64,000 nt of DNA, from positions 300,575,957 to 300,639,956 of the forward strand of contig NC_133650.1 in assembly GCF_009905375.1 (NCBI RefSeq), written 5' to 3'. The translations under genes and the position numbers were made by a program. The stretch is from Apium graveolens (Eukaryota; Streptophyta; Magnoliopsida; Apiales; Apiaceae). Position 1 is the first letter of the stretch. The number at the start of each line of letters is the position of its first letter. The notes under the pieces are model-generated. The model did no database searches. It saw only the letters and a program-made list of their open reading frames with translations, and was not told the origin of the DNA. Of this stretch, positions 24,090-37,100 are shown one piece after another.

Positions 24090-24545
24090 GAAGTAAGTCG
24101 AGATCTTCAGTTTGCTCTATAAAGAAATGACTTTTCGAGATTTATGAGTTTTCCAATAGGTATACTTGACTTGTCGAGGTCTCTAGATCCTTGCACGTGA
24201 AATGACTTGTCGATATGTTTGAGATCTCTACATGTAGAAATGACTTGTCGATATCTCTGAGATCTCTATATACACATTTTGACTTATCAATATTTTTGAG
24301 ATCTCTATACGAGAAATTGACTTGTCGATTTCTCCAATTCTTCACATCTTCATTTGACTTGTTGATATCTCCGAGTTCTCTACGTGTAGAAATGACTTGT
24401 CGATATCTTCAGTTCTCTACATCTTCATTTGACTTGTCGATATCTCTGCTACTTCTCTATAAGCCATTTTGGACTTCTCTACAAGTCATTCGGAACCTCT
24501 CGAATGACTTCTCGATATAACTTGATATGTGATTTGTCGATATCT
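24090..24545. repeat. Degenerate minisatellite around GACTTGTCGATATCTC
   Basis: About eight units of roughly 45-60 bp, each carrying GACTTGTCGA(T/G)(A/G)T followed by a (T/C)TCTACAT or GAGATCTCTA segment, with variable spacing. Arrays of this kind occur in untranslated parts of plant LTR elements, but no LTR was recognised here. ORFs across it are by-products of the repeat. Confidence 0.75.
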
Positions 24546-25110
24546 TAGCTTAGAACATTTTTCATAGAACAATTTTATTTAATTCTAAACTTCTACATAT
24601 TTTCTCAAAGGCATGATCATGGATTGATCTTCTTCCAAAGTTTATTTCTTAGCTTGAATCTGTGCACAGAAAAATCCCCAGTCTAATCTTCTAACCATTT
24701 TTACAGACTTAAGAAATATAATACATAATAGAGATTTAGATTATCATAAAAATTAATCATATGATTGTCAATTTGACTTAGTCTTGTTATTGTACAGACA
24801 TGTCTTGCATAACAATGATAAACAACAAGATAATTATAATAAGATATAATAATTATTAAAATATAAAATTTGTTATGAAAAAAACTGAAACTAGTAAATC
24901 AAATGAATGGCCAGGAAGTTACTAAGTAATGTTAACCAAACAAGTTTATAACATTTCTCGGTAAATTTATATAGAAGGGAAGTATAACTTCATAGATAAA
25001 TAAGTTGTAGAGTATAACCAAACAAGCACTTAACAATTAATTTCCTTAATTTCCAGAACCACGTGAAACTGCATCGTGCACATATTGTAACTCTGCAAAA
25101 CATCCTATTG
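24546..25110. other. AT-rich intergenic DNA, no gene seen
   Basis: No coding potential, terminal repeat or RNA gene recognised. Confidence 0.4.
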
Positions 25111-26115
25111 TGTTTGAGCTAATTCCCTCGACTAATTCGGACTCGGCTCAGACTCGGCTCAAACTCAGTAAGTCGGCTCGGCTCGGATAAATTTTTTATA
25201 TATAACATATAATAAATATTTACTAATCACTTGTATTAAAATTTTAATTTTTTTAATTAAATTTTAATACTAATTTTAAAGTAAAATGATTAATTTAATA
25301 AAAATTTATTACATATTTTAACAATAAATAATTTAATTAATTTCATACATATCACTAGAGCTTGATTACTTTAACAAACAATTTCTAATTAAACTTAAGC
25401 CTAAATTTCACCTCACACTTTTATTAGAGATGTATATGATAAAATCGACAAAAATTACGATTTTGAATAAATTAAAATAGTGAGTTGTTAAAATAAATTA
25501 TAACATTATAATATTTTTAAAAAACATAAAATAATTTTAATAATTATATTTTTCAACCACTTAAAGGGGCTTGCTTCCTTTATTTTATTTTATATGTCTT
25601 TTCTAATCTAAACAAATTTAACTGAAATATCAAAAACTACTAAATCTTTGACAATCGACATCAACAATTTAAAAGTAATGTACGATTTCTAAAGTTATGA
25701 ATGTTTTAATAATTTAAAATAAAAATGATTTTGTTCTTAAAACTCGACTTGTGAAATAAATGATAAAATTATATAGATTAAGAGACAAGTGTAGAGTGTG
25801 AGTATGCGTATATAATTGTAAGATAAAATTAGTATTTGATATTTATATAACTTATAAAATTATAAATTATACCTTAAGCTTGGTCGATTAAAAATATATG
25901 CGAACTATCAGTGAACAACTCGACTCGGCTCGAGTTCGGCTCGGTTGTTCGTGAGCAAACTCGTGTTCGACTCGGCTCGACTCATTTATAAACGAGTCTA
26001 TCGTGAACATTTTATTTTGGCTCGGTTTTTAGACTCGGCTCTGCTCGTTTTAAAAAAAAATATGCTCGACTCAGACAAAACTCGGCTCGTTTCTGTTCGT
26101 TTGCAGCTCTGAGCG
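25110..26115. repeat. CTCGG-word bounded repeat, probable non-autonomous transposon
   Basis: CTCGG-rich words cluster at both ends (25130-25190 and 25910-26110), with about 700 bp of AT-rich DNA between. The right edge read inversely (GAGCTGCAAACGAACAG) resembles termini of common angiosperm non-autonomous elements. No exact target duplication found. Confidence 0.45.
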
Positions 26116-28108
26116 GAGGTATATTTATTAACCATTTTGGCATAAACAAATGAACGGGTTTTGAAAAAAAAAGCTAAAACAAGAGCACAAGATCCTGACA
26201 GGAAAAACGAAAATATAAGAAAACTTGGCACCGAATTACTTCAACTGTTTTTCAATTTTTTTTTTAAAGAAAATTGGAAAAATTAAAAACATGTTTTGAA
26301 AAAAATAACTGGAAAAATGAAAAATACGGTTTTTTGTATTTTCCAAATTATAACTACAATCATGAAAAGTGTGAACAATAATTTTTTGATATTTTCTAAA
26401 CCTAAAAAAGTGAAAAATAATTTTTTGATTAAAATAATAATTATATAATATTTTTCCAATATTAATATTTACATTATAAGAGAGAACTTAATAATATAAT
26501 AATTAATATGTAAGATGAATAAAGAAGAGACTGCTAACTAGAATTTAGTTATTAGTTATTTCATAGAAAATTATTCAACATGTTTATATATAATTATTAA
26601 TTGAATTATTTCATAAAAACTACAAAATCGTATATATATTTAGAGTCATCTAATTAGAAAATTTCATTATTCAACTTATCCTACCCGACGATTTTTATAT
26701 TTTGTTTGTAATCTTTAACTATATTTTATCTAAAAAAATTATTTTAAAAATGTTAAAAAAACACGTAGATACAAAAGAATTGTGAAACGTTAAAATTATT
26801 TTACTAGTTGCTTTTTTATATTTACTCAAATTATATCGTCATTTATTTAATATTTTTAAGAAAACAGAAAACTGACCATATATAATTTTGATATTTGAAA
26901 TACATTTTTTTAAATTTTAACTATTTTCTAAGAAATAAAATTTTTAGAAATTTTAAAAAAAAACAGAAAATAGAAATGTGAATTTTTTTTCTGACAAGTA
27001 AATATGCCCTCAATACAGTATGAGTCAGCCGATATTAAGCAGCACAATAGCGAGTCCACTTTAATTATAACTAAAAAGATTGATGGATTTATTATTTTAA
27101 AATGGAGTTTACAAGACTTGTCAATTCTCATCGAAGGCTAAAACTAGTTATCAAATGAACAAAGCCAAATGTATGTTCAACGAAGTTTCAATTTATCATT
27201 TTGTGAAGCGTCAAATGTTGAAATGAAAAAAGTTATTAACAATAAAAGTTATTCTTCATAGTCAAACCATAAAAAAGTTATGAAGAATAAAAGTTTGTTC
27301 ATACATCATTAGAGAGTGGAATGAATCATTGCCCGGGGCGTGAGGCTATTTGGCTTGCCTCTTTTATAAAGCTAAACACCATCAATAAAACGCTATATCA
27401 TTATTACTGTTTTTTTTAACATGCATATTTAAGCACAATATGCAACTAAATAGTTAAAAAAATACAGGGGCAGCTTCAGTATACATAAATAAGTATCTAA
27501 AATGTAAAATGTAAAATGTAAAATTAGGAACATTTGGATTACGGCCGTTTAAATTCAATTAAGTTGTCCTCTAAAATGATGATGTATCGTTTTGCTGAAA
27601 AGAGTATCGAGCTCGAATTATTCGAGTTCGAACTTAAGTTCAGCCAAAATGTTTGAACTCCTTGCAAGAAAAATATATTGTTAAAATAATGTTGTTTATC
27701 AACGATTATCTAACTCGGAAATATAATTCAATTTTTTTTTCTATGAGTTTGTACTTGCTAACAAATTATTAACCTAAAATTACAAGCTTCTTAATGTATT
27801 GGTGCTCACGAATAAATCAAAAATTACTAATTAAGTTAATTACAATGCCGAAGTCTATTATTATGACTTTTTATATACATATTTATATTATTTAGTAACA
27901 GAACTTACCGCTAAAACTATATAATATATAGTTACATGACGAATTATAACATCTAATATATTTCTGCAAAATGTAGTAAAACTAGTAAGCAGAAGGAATA
28001 TTATATACAACTAAATGTATTTATAAATCAAATTATTGAATTTGTTCATGAACACAAAATTCTAAACAACCAAAAACCCATAATTTTTTCAATCAGAATA
28101 TTACAGCT
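26116..28108. other. AT-rich intergenic DNA downstream of SERK-B
   Basis: No gene seen on either strand. Homopolymer A/T runs produce spurious short ORFs. The last few hundred bases before 28109 would include the SERK-B 3' untranslated region. Confidence 0.4.
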
Positions 28109-31100
28109 TTATCTTGGACCAGACAATTCACAAGCATGTAGGTTATCTGTGGAGTTGAGGATCCATTGAGAAGTTCGGTACGGGGCTAATTCAACCTCTT
28201 GATTAGTGACCTCTACCTTTTGCAACTCCTCCCACTTTTCTGCAAGGCCATCACCTTCAAGCATTCTGATTACCTCTGACATCTTAGGACGATCCATAGG
28301 CCAGCCTTGGGTACAGAGTAATGCAACTTGAGTATGTTGCTCTGCCTCAGGTTCAATGTAATTGTTTCGCATATCAGGATCAACTAGCATCTCCAACTTC
28401 TTCTCTTTCACAAGGCTTTTGACCTAATAGACATAACCAAATAATGACTAAATTTTGTACACAATAACTTCCAACTGTATGTGACAAAGTCCAAGGCAAA
28501 AAGAAATAGAGGTCACAACAGAGTCTGCACATTGCTTGAAAACAAGAATCTTGAGAACGGATTCTATTATAGTATTATGCAAAAAGATGTGCTAATTTCC
28601 AAAAGCATTTGAGGTGCAAGAGTATAAAAGAATAATGATGCATACCCAATCCAACAATATAACATCATCATCATTTGGAAGCCGAGCAAGGTCAGATGCT
28701 CTCTGGCCAGTTATCAGCTCTAAGAGCATAATCCCATAACCAAAGACATCAGTTTTCTCTGATGTCTTTCCTGTGGAGAGATACTCTGGAGCTATGTGCC
28801 CAATGGTACCCCTCACAACAGTTGTAACATGGGTATCCTTGTAATCCATAAACTTCGCCAACCCAAAGTCACCGACAACAGGCTCAAACTCTTCATCCAA
28901 CAATATATTGGCTGCTTTCACATCACGATGGATAATCCTGGGATCACAATTATCATGCAAATAAGAAAGCGCTCTGGCAGAACCCAATGCAATCCTCTTT
29001 CTAGTAGGCCAATCAAGAGGTGGTTCTGATGGTAGACGCTCTACAAAAAAAAAAATTCCAGGATTATTTGTCATTAGTTTGCACAGCAAATATTACATCG
29101 AGTAAATCCCAGAATGAAAAAACTTGACCGCTTAAAGGCGCCATTAATAGAGCAACCAAAATTACAGTAATACTCCATTCGGAAAAAATAATCACAGTAG
29201 CAAAGAAGAGTATATGTATAGACTATAGATAGCAGTATAAGTGCGGCTCTCACCATGTATTAAAAAGTGTGATATATCGAGTGTACATGATATAAAATTC
29301 TAAAAACCGATTCTTCTACCATAACTTGAAAACAAAAAACTAACGTCTGACCCCAAAAACTGAGGTTCATTATATCCAGGTTTTAATTATGGGGACCATT
29401 GCATATTTTTATTATTTGTTACTACACAAGCATACCTCTTAAACATGATGCAACACTTCCATTAGCCATGTATGGATAGACAAGTAGGCGTTCAGTTGGC
29501 GTCATGCAAAATCCAAGTAGCCGCAAAAGATTTCTATGCACAGCCATACTGATCATCTCTACTTCTGTTTGAAACTGCATCTCTCCGCCAGGTGTTCGTT
29601 CTTCTTTTAGCCTTTTGACTGCCACAAGTGTTCCATCAACAAGTCGCCCTTTGTATACCTTACCGAATCCACCTCTACCTAATATGTTTTTGTTGCTAAA
29701 ACTATCTGTGGCAACTTGTAATTCTCGCAATGAATACCTTTTCAGTAGACCTAGGTGCACTTCTGGATCCTCCTCAGCTGAGGTGAACAGTTAAAAAGTT
29801 ACCCATGCAACACTATTAGTGTTCCACTAATTTTAAAACATATTCGAGTTTCGAGAATAACCTGGTAGTGGTACATCAGAGAAATGTTCACGCGGTTTTC
29901 TTCTTTGCCACCATGCAAATGCCATTGCAGGGGCTGCAAAGAGTAAAGCAGCACCAGCAGCTACTCCTGCAATTGATCCAGTAGCATCTTTTCTGCCTGC
30001 AAAGTGATATACAAAGAAAAGTAGAGAACTGATATTACATAATTTGAAATACACAAACAACACATTCTCCATGCAACTTTATAATTTATGAGACTCATTC
30101 TAGAGCTTATATTGGATTGTGGTGCAAGTTAAGACCACAGTCAACCAAGTCAAGGTACCATGTAAATATTGATACAAATTTAAATAACATTCATAAACAT
30201 ATAAATCACCTGGAGAAGGTACTATCGAAGTTGGAACGAAGGAACGTGGTGGAGAAAATGGTGGAGTTCCAGGGCAGGGTTTCCCAGTAACCGGTCCACA
30301 TAAATTTAGATTATTAGCAAAACTGCAGGGAGAAGTCAAAAAGTAGATATACAAATTAGCACTTTATTTATTGTGTTTCTCATCAAGTCCAACTTAGTGA
30401 ATGCAACAGACCTATAGTATACCTGATGGGAGTGAACAAGGAAAACGAGCCATTGTCTGGTACTAGTCCTGATAAATGATTGTTTGATAGATCCCTGATA
30501 ACAAATTATTTTAGTTAAAAATATTGAACTGGTATTCTGGAATAAAAAAAAAAGTAATGAGAATTTTTGCATGTACGGATCATATCCAGGAACTTACAAA
30601 ACTTGAAGGGTCCCGATATTCGTCAATGACATTGGAATCACCCCAGAGAGGCTGTTGTTGTTGAGCCTTCTACCCTTACACGGACAGTAGAGGTGACGAA
30701 ATTTAAATCACTCACATATAATTACCTTGCACGAAAATAAGATTTGCAACTATACCATACTAGTCACATCTCCTGGTATCTGTTCTGGATACATCATCTT
30801 TACCCACATCAACCAAAGAGAGTGCAAGTCTCACTATTCCTTCTGTTTACCGTATTGAATTGAGACAGTTACTTTTCATCACAGATGATGCACAGCTAAT
30901 GTGTTCGAGCCATCTCAATCTATTTCCACTCAAATCTCTTACCTGGCGCCATTTTAAATATCCTACCAATGTCTCACTTCTTATTTCTTTATGTAAACAT
31001 CTATTAACAACTGTGCATGGGTTTTCACAGAAGCAGCCTATTTAATAAGACTAAGGGTAAGGGTAACGTATGCTTACATCTTACCCTCTCAGGACCCTCT

Positions 31101-34100
31101 TCCAAGTGGGTCATACATACTGCCTATGTTTGGTTTTGTTTGGTTGGGTTCTAAGATTTGGATGGTTTGAGGTGAAATTGACCCGAGTTAAAGAACTAGA
31201 CCTGCTTTAAATTGATGTAATTTAAAAATTACTCCCACTGTCCCCTTTTAAATGTCTCTTCTGGAAAAAAAATGTACATGATGCTTGTCTTTCTCTTCTT
31301 CCAAAATAATTTTTCAAAGATTTTTCCAAAGAATACCCTTGTATTACTATTTCCAATGTTGACTAATATTTTTTTAAACTAACATGGCTTATAATCTTAC
31401 AATTGAGTATTGGTTATAAGATATTCTCGGGTTGAGCCAAAGTCAAACCCTACCCTGGGACGACACGACAGAGGAAAAACTTATAACCACTTGAGCTATC
31501 CAATCGTGCTCATGTTGACTAATTTATAAATACAAACAATTCAACTCTATTTAACGCAATAATGAGGGGTAATCAAGAAACAAATTATCCAACTAAAACT
31601 TTCTTAAAATGAGTGTCTTTTTCAAAAGAGTTATTTATAAGGGGACAAATGGAGTATTGATTTTCAAAAAAATAAATTAAAATTTGGGATGCCTTGTCTC
31701 CAAATGCAAAATGAGTATCCCATTAAATAATATTTATTTTGGGATAGCTAGTACACAATTGACAAAGACTTCTACCAAGTAAAAATAAAAATTAAACAAA
31801 ATTGTACTGGTTCCAAATGGCTTATTAATATAAACAATACAACCTTTAATGTAAATCTAGGATGTAAATATGGGGATTATGTGTTGTAATTAGAAGATTG
31901 TATCAAATAATATCAGCTGATATCAGGCTGAGATCAGGTGACATGATAGGCTGAGATCAAGTGATATGTAGACTGTAGATCAGGGATATGCAAGCTGTAA
32001 ATTAGCTCTGTTGTAGATATAAATATAGGAGCTCTGATGTAACAAAGTCATCAAGTCAGTTCATTCAGTCTCTCATATTATCATGGCATCAGAGCCTAAA
32101 CACAGTCTTAGTTTTTTCTAGCAGTCCCGTCTGCATCCCTTCTGATTTTTCTTTCCCAGCAGTCCCATCTGCATCCTTTCTGATTCTTATTTCTAAACAG
32201 TTACGTCTGTTTTCCTTCAGTTTTCTCTTTCTTCTATCTTGAGTATAATGGATTCCCAGCACCACAGGTTGGCGGTACGGCTAGATGGAAAAAATTATTT
32301 TCTATGAGCTTCTTACTTCAAGAACTTTCTGGAAGGTCAGGATCTATGGAACTATGTTGACGGTACTAATCCCAAACCAACTGAGAAGGCGGACCAGTCT
32401 AAATGGGTGATAAACAATGCTAAGATCAAAACATGGATCATGGAATCGGTGGAGAATTCTATTGCTGTAAATCTCAGTCCATTAAGTACAACACATCTCA
32501 TGTGGGAGTATCTAAAACGCATCTATAGGCAAAGCAATGATGCGAGGATGTATCAGCTTGAACAGGAAGTAAATTCTTTATCCCAAGAATCATTAAGTAT
32601 TCAAGAATTTTACTCTGCAATTATGTTGCTTTGGAATGAAATGGATATGATTGAAGAAAAGATTCCAGAGGCTGCCTTAGAAACTGTTATAAAACTCAGG
32701 CTGCAAACTCGAGCTCGACAATTTTTGATGAAACTTAGGCAAGATTTTGAACATATTCGTGCTACTATTCTGAATCGAGGAGGAAGTTCTAGTGTAGATA
32801 CAATTCTACCAAACCTACTTGCAGAGGAAACACGATTGAAATCGCTCTCTTCCCAAGCAAATGTTTATGATGCTGCATTGAGTGCGGCTGTCCAGAAAGC
32901 TAAGGCTCGAAATATGAGCAAAAGTGAGTGTTTTATCTGTCACGAGACTGGCCATATTGCTATTCACTGCCCCAAAAGGAAGGGGACCACAACTGTTTCT
33001 CACTTTTGTCAATATTGTAAGGCTGAAGGACATCTGATTGAAAATTGCAAGATCAGGCCTCCACGGAATCGAAGTCACAAAGCTTATATGGCCACCGTGC
33101 CTAATACTTCAGCTGAAGGTACTAGAACTCTGAACCAGCATCATGTTTCTCAGTCAAACTCTCCTTCACCTGACTTTATTCAGCAAGTTATTCAAGCACT
33201 TCAGGATTCTAATATCATTCATGCCCTTCAAGCCTCCAATGTTGGTAAGACAAATACTCAAAACTCGTGGATAATAGATTCTGGTGCTTCCCATCACATG
33301 ACTGGTAATTTAGATAATTTTAATTCTAGCACTCCATATGATAGAAGGACAAAAATTGTTTTTGCTAATGGAGACACCCTTCCTGCCTCACGTGTTGGGT
33401 CATTAAAAATTGGCTCTTTAAATCTCGAGAATGCTTTATATGTGCCAAAATTATCTGCTAATTTGATCTCAGTTAGTCAGTTAGTACAACAAAATTGCAT
33501 AGTCTCATTTTCTTCTTCTGGTTGCTTGATCCAGGACCTGAAAACCGGGAAAGTGATTGGGAGCGGCCATAAGCATGGGGAACTCTTTGTCTTGAATTTC
33601 AACGTACCTTCAAGCACACCTACATCTAGCTCACCGAATTGTTTTCTTGCTCCTTCTACTGTTGAAGTAAATAAAGCTAATCAATTGTGGAGACTTTGGC
33701 ATAATCGTCTTCGCCATCCTCATGCTTTTGTTTTGAATTCCATGTTTTCCTCTAATGCTTTGACATATAAGATTGATCATAATTCTGAAATTGATAAAAC
33801 ATGTGAGGAATGTGCACTCTCTAAAGCACATACTTTACCATTTCCTAAGAAAATAAATCATGATGTCTCAGCTTTTGATATTGTTCACTCTGATGTTTGG
33901 GGACCATCGCGTGTAGGCTCACTAAATGGAAAATATTATTATGTTGTATTTATTGACGATTGGTCACGTTACACTTGGACATATTTTTTACGCCACAAAT
34001 CTGAAGTCTCGCAAGTATTTAAATATTTTCATGCTATGGTGCAAACACAGTTTGACCGGAAAATCAAGATTCTTCGTACAGATTCTGGTGGTGAATATAT

Positions 34101-37100
34101 TTCAAAGGAGTTTGAACACTTTTTAGCTACTGAAGGAATTATTCATCAGAAAAGTTGTCCTCATCAACCCCAGCAAAACGGTGTCTCCGAGAGAAAACAT
34201 AGACACCTAATTGAGACATCGCGCGCTCTTCGCATCCATGCTGGCTTACCAAAGACGTTCTGGGCAGAAAGTGTGGCAACATCTACGTACTTGATCAATC
34301 GTTTACCAACTCATGTGCTTGGTAACATATCTCCACTAGTGAAGTTATTTGGTTATCCACCTGATTATGGAAAGCTTCGTGTTTTTGGTTGTACGTGTTA
34401 TGTCCTTCTTCCCAAATCTGAGTATTCGAAGATAGAAGCAAAATCTGTTAAGTGCATCTTTCTTGGATATTCAGAAACAGAGAAAGGATATCGTTGTTAT
34501 GATTGGGAAGGCAAGAGAATGAGAATTTCAAGGAATGTTATATTTTTTGAAAATATGACATATTTTAACTCTTCCATTCCCAACTCTACACCAAATGTTG
34601 AGCATGATGTTCCTCTATCAACGTTCCCACCTAATGTGCAGGGTATCATTACATATCAACGTCGAGCAAGAGTTCCCCCTCCAATGGCTCCTCAATCACG
34701 GACTCCGGATACAGGTAACAACTCATCTCCTAGTACACCGTCTCCACCCCCTCCATCACCACCACCACCGCCTCCAAGGCGCTCCTCTCGTAACACAAAA
34801 CCACCTGATCGGTTTTCATTTTTATCAACACTTGATTCCTATGTTATTCCTAATTCATACAAACAAGTTGCAAATAGTGTTGAGTGGAGTGATGCTATGC
34901 AGGATGAATTAAAGGCCTTACACCAAAATCAGACATGGGAGCTTGTTCCTAAGCCTCTACATCATCCGGTTATAGGATGCAGATGGGTTTACTCATTAAA
35001 GTTAAGGTCTGATGGTTCTTTAGAACGATATAAGGCACGCCTCGTGGCTCAAGGCTATAAACAAAAATATGGCATCGATTATGCTGAAACGTTTGCTCCA
35101 GTTGACAAAATGACCCCCGTGCGTACTTTGATAGCTGTTTCAGCAATCCGCAATTGGGATATCTACCAAATGGACGTTAAGAATGCCTTCCTAAATGGTG
35201 ATCTTTCTGAAACAGTATGCACGCGTCCTCCTCCTGGATTATCAGTTCCACCAAACATGGTTTGTAAATTGAAAAAGGCAATATATGGCTTAAAACAATC
35301 CCCTCGAGCCTGGTTTTTTAAGTTAAAAGGGGTGTTACAAAAAGCTGGATATCGTCAAAATCACGATGATCACTCTTTATTTATACCTTCTACATCAGCA
35401 GGAACTACCTTCGCACTCATCTATGTTGATGATATCTTAATCACGGGTAACGATCACCAAGGTGTACAGAATCTAAAGAATATCCTGCAGAACTCTTTTC
35501 AAATGAAAGACCTTGGTCTTGCATCTTACTTTCTTGGCTTAGAAATCTCTAGAAATGCTGATGGCTATTTCGTTAGTCAACAAAAATATACTCATGACAT
35601 CATTGAAATGGCAGGTCTTACTGATGATAAAGTTGTGGATACTCCGCTTGAGCTAAATGTTACATACAGTAAAACAGATGGCTCTCCAATCTCTGATCCG
35701 ACCCTTTATCGAAGCATCGTTGGTAGTTTGGTCTACCTCACCGTGACACGTCCAGATATTGCCCATGCCGTTCAACTTGTGAGTCAGTTTGTTTCGGATC
35801 CTCGCAGACTACACTTAACGGCGGTTCATCGCATTATACGTTATCTTCGTTCAACTCCGGCTCGTGGCTTGTTCTTTTCAAAAACCAGTCCTTTAGATTT
35901 GCGTGCCTTTTCTGATGCTAGCTATGCCGGCTGCCCAGACACACGCAGATCTACTACTGGCTACTGTATATTTTTGGGGAGTTCACTTCTTTTGTGGAAA
36001 TCAAAGAAACAATCCACGGTATCCAAATCATCGACTGAAGCTGAATATCGAGCTGTCATCCACATGCAGTGAAGTTGTTTGGCTACGACGACTGTTAAAG
36101 GACTTTAATATTCAGCTTCATTCTCCCACACCGTTATTCTGTGACAACGAAAGTGCAGTAAAAATTGCAAGTAATCCTGTTTTCCATGAAAGAACAAAAC
36201 ACATTGAAGTTGATTGCCATTTTGTTCGGGAAAAATTTGAAAATGGTGATATCAGTCTACCTCGTGTTTCCTCCAAAGAACAACTTGCTGATTTCTTTAC
36301 AAAATCCCAAACGAAGAGCCGACACAATTTTTTCATCAGCAAACTAATGGTTCAACAACCATAAGTTTGAGGGGGAGTATAAACAATATAACCTTTAATG
36401 TAAATCTAGGATGTAAATATGGGGATTATGTGTTGTAATTAGGAGATTGTATCAAATAATATCAGCTGATATCAGGGGATAGGATAGGCTGAGATCAGGT
36501 GACATGATAGGCTGAGATCAAGTGATATGTAGGCTGTAGATCAGGGATATGCAAGCTGTAAATTAGCTCTGTTGTTGGTATAAATATAGGAGCTCTGATG
36601 TAACAAAGTCATCAAGTCAGTTCATTCAGTCTCTCATATTATCAATTAAGACCAAGGGATGAAGAAGACTATACTAATTTTCTTGAGAAGCACACGGTTA
36701 ACATAACCCTAACATAGAAAAAGAAATTGGAAAATTTTCTCCAATTATATATCGGTTTTTTCTAATGGCAAAAATAAATAAATTAGGGACTACTCAACTA
36801 AGATAGAATCTTCACTTAATGAGTGATATCAAATACTTTCTTCTTTCTCTCTTTAATTCATTTTAAGGATTCACCTCAAGACACTCTCTTTAATTCATTT
36901 TAAGGATTCACCTCAAGACACCGTAAACTCAAAAAGCAAGATACCCATATAAAATTACTAGAAAAAACAAATTGAACTTGTAAATATCCTTGTAGATTTA
37001 TTGTGACTCTAACACGTCCAAACAGATGTTACTTGGCTTTCCTCTTATTCAAGGACTTCAAACTAAATTTTCAAATTCATTACAGCTTTTGAAATAAAGT

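Larger units (their letters stand above)
31829..36644 (+). mobile_element. Ty1/copia LTR retrotransposon in SERK-B intron 4
   Basis: Complete element, opposite in orientation to the host gene. LTRs at 31829-32083 and 36378-36644, 5-bp target duplication ATTAA (31824-31828 and 36645-36649), primer site and purine tract. LTRs start TATAAACA rather than TG and end TATTATCA. By eye the LTRs differ at about five bases plus one 12-bp indel, so insertion is recent. Domain order gag, protease, integrase, RT, RNase H identifies copia. A stop at codon 20 and a frameshift near 36060 make this copy defective as read. Confidence 0.96.

Noticed and set aside
24142..24520. ORFs on both strands over the 24.1-24.5 kb minisatellite
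   Set aside because: Their repetitive residues are produced by the DNA repeat; no family resemblance.
24090..24545. CRISPR-like array
   Set aside because: Units are degenerate, spacers are not unique and the genome is a plant; it is a minisatellite.
33926..34912. Alternative-frame ORFs inside the copia polyprotein
   Set aside because: Shadows of the 1221-codon Gag-Pol frame, which carries all recognised motifs.
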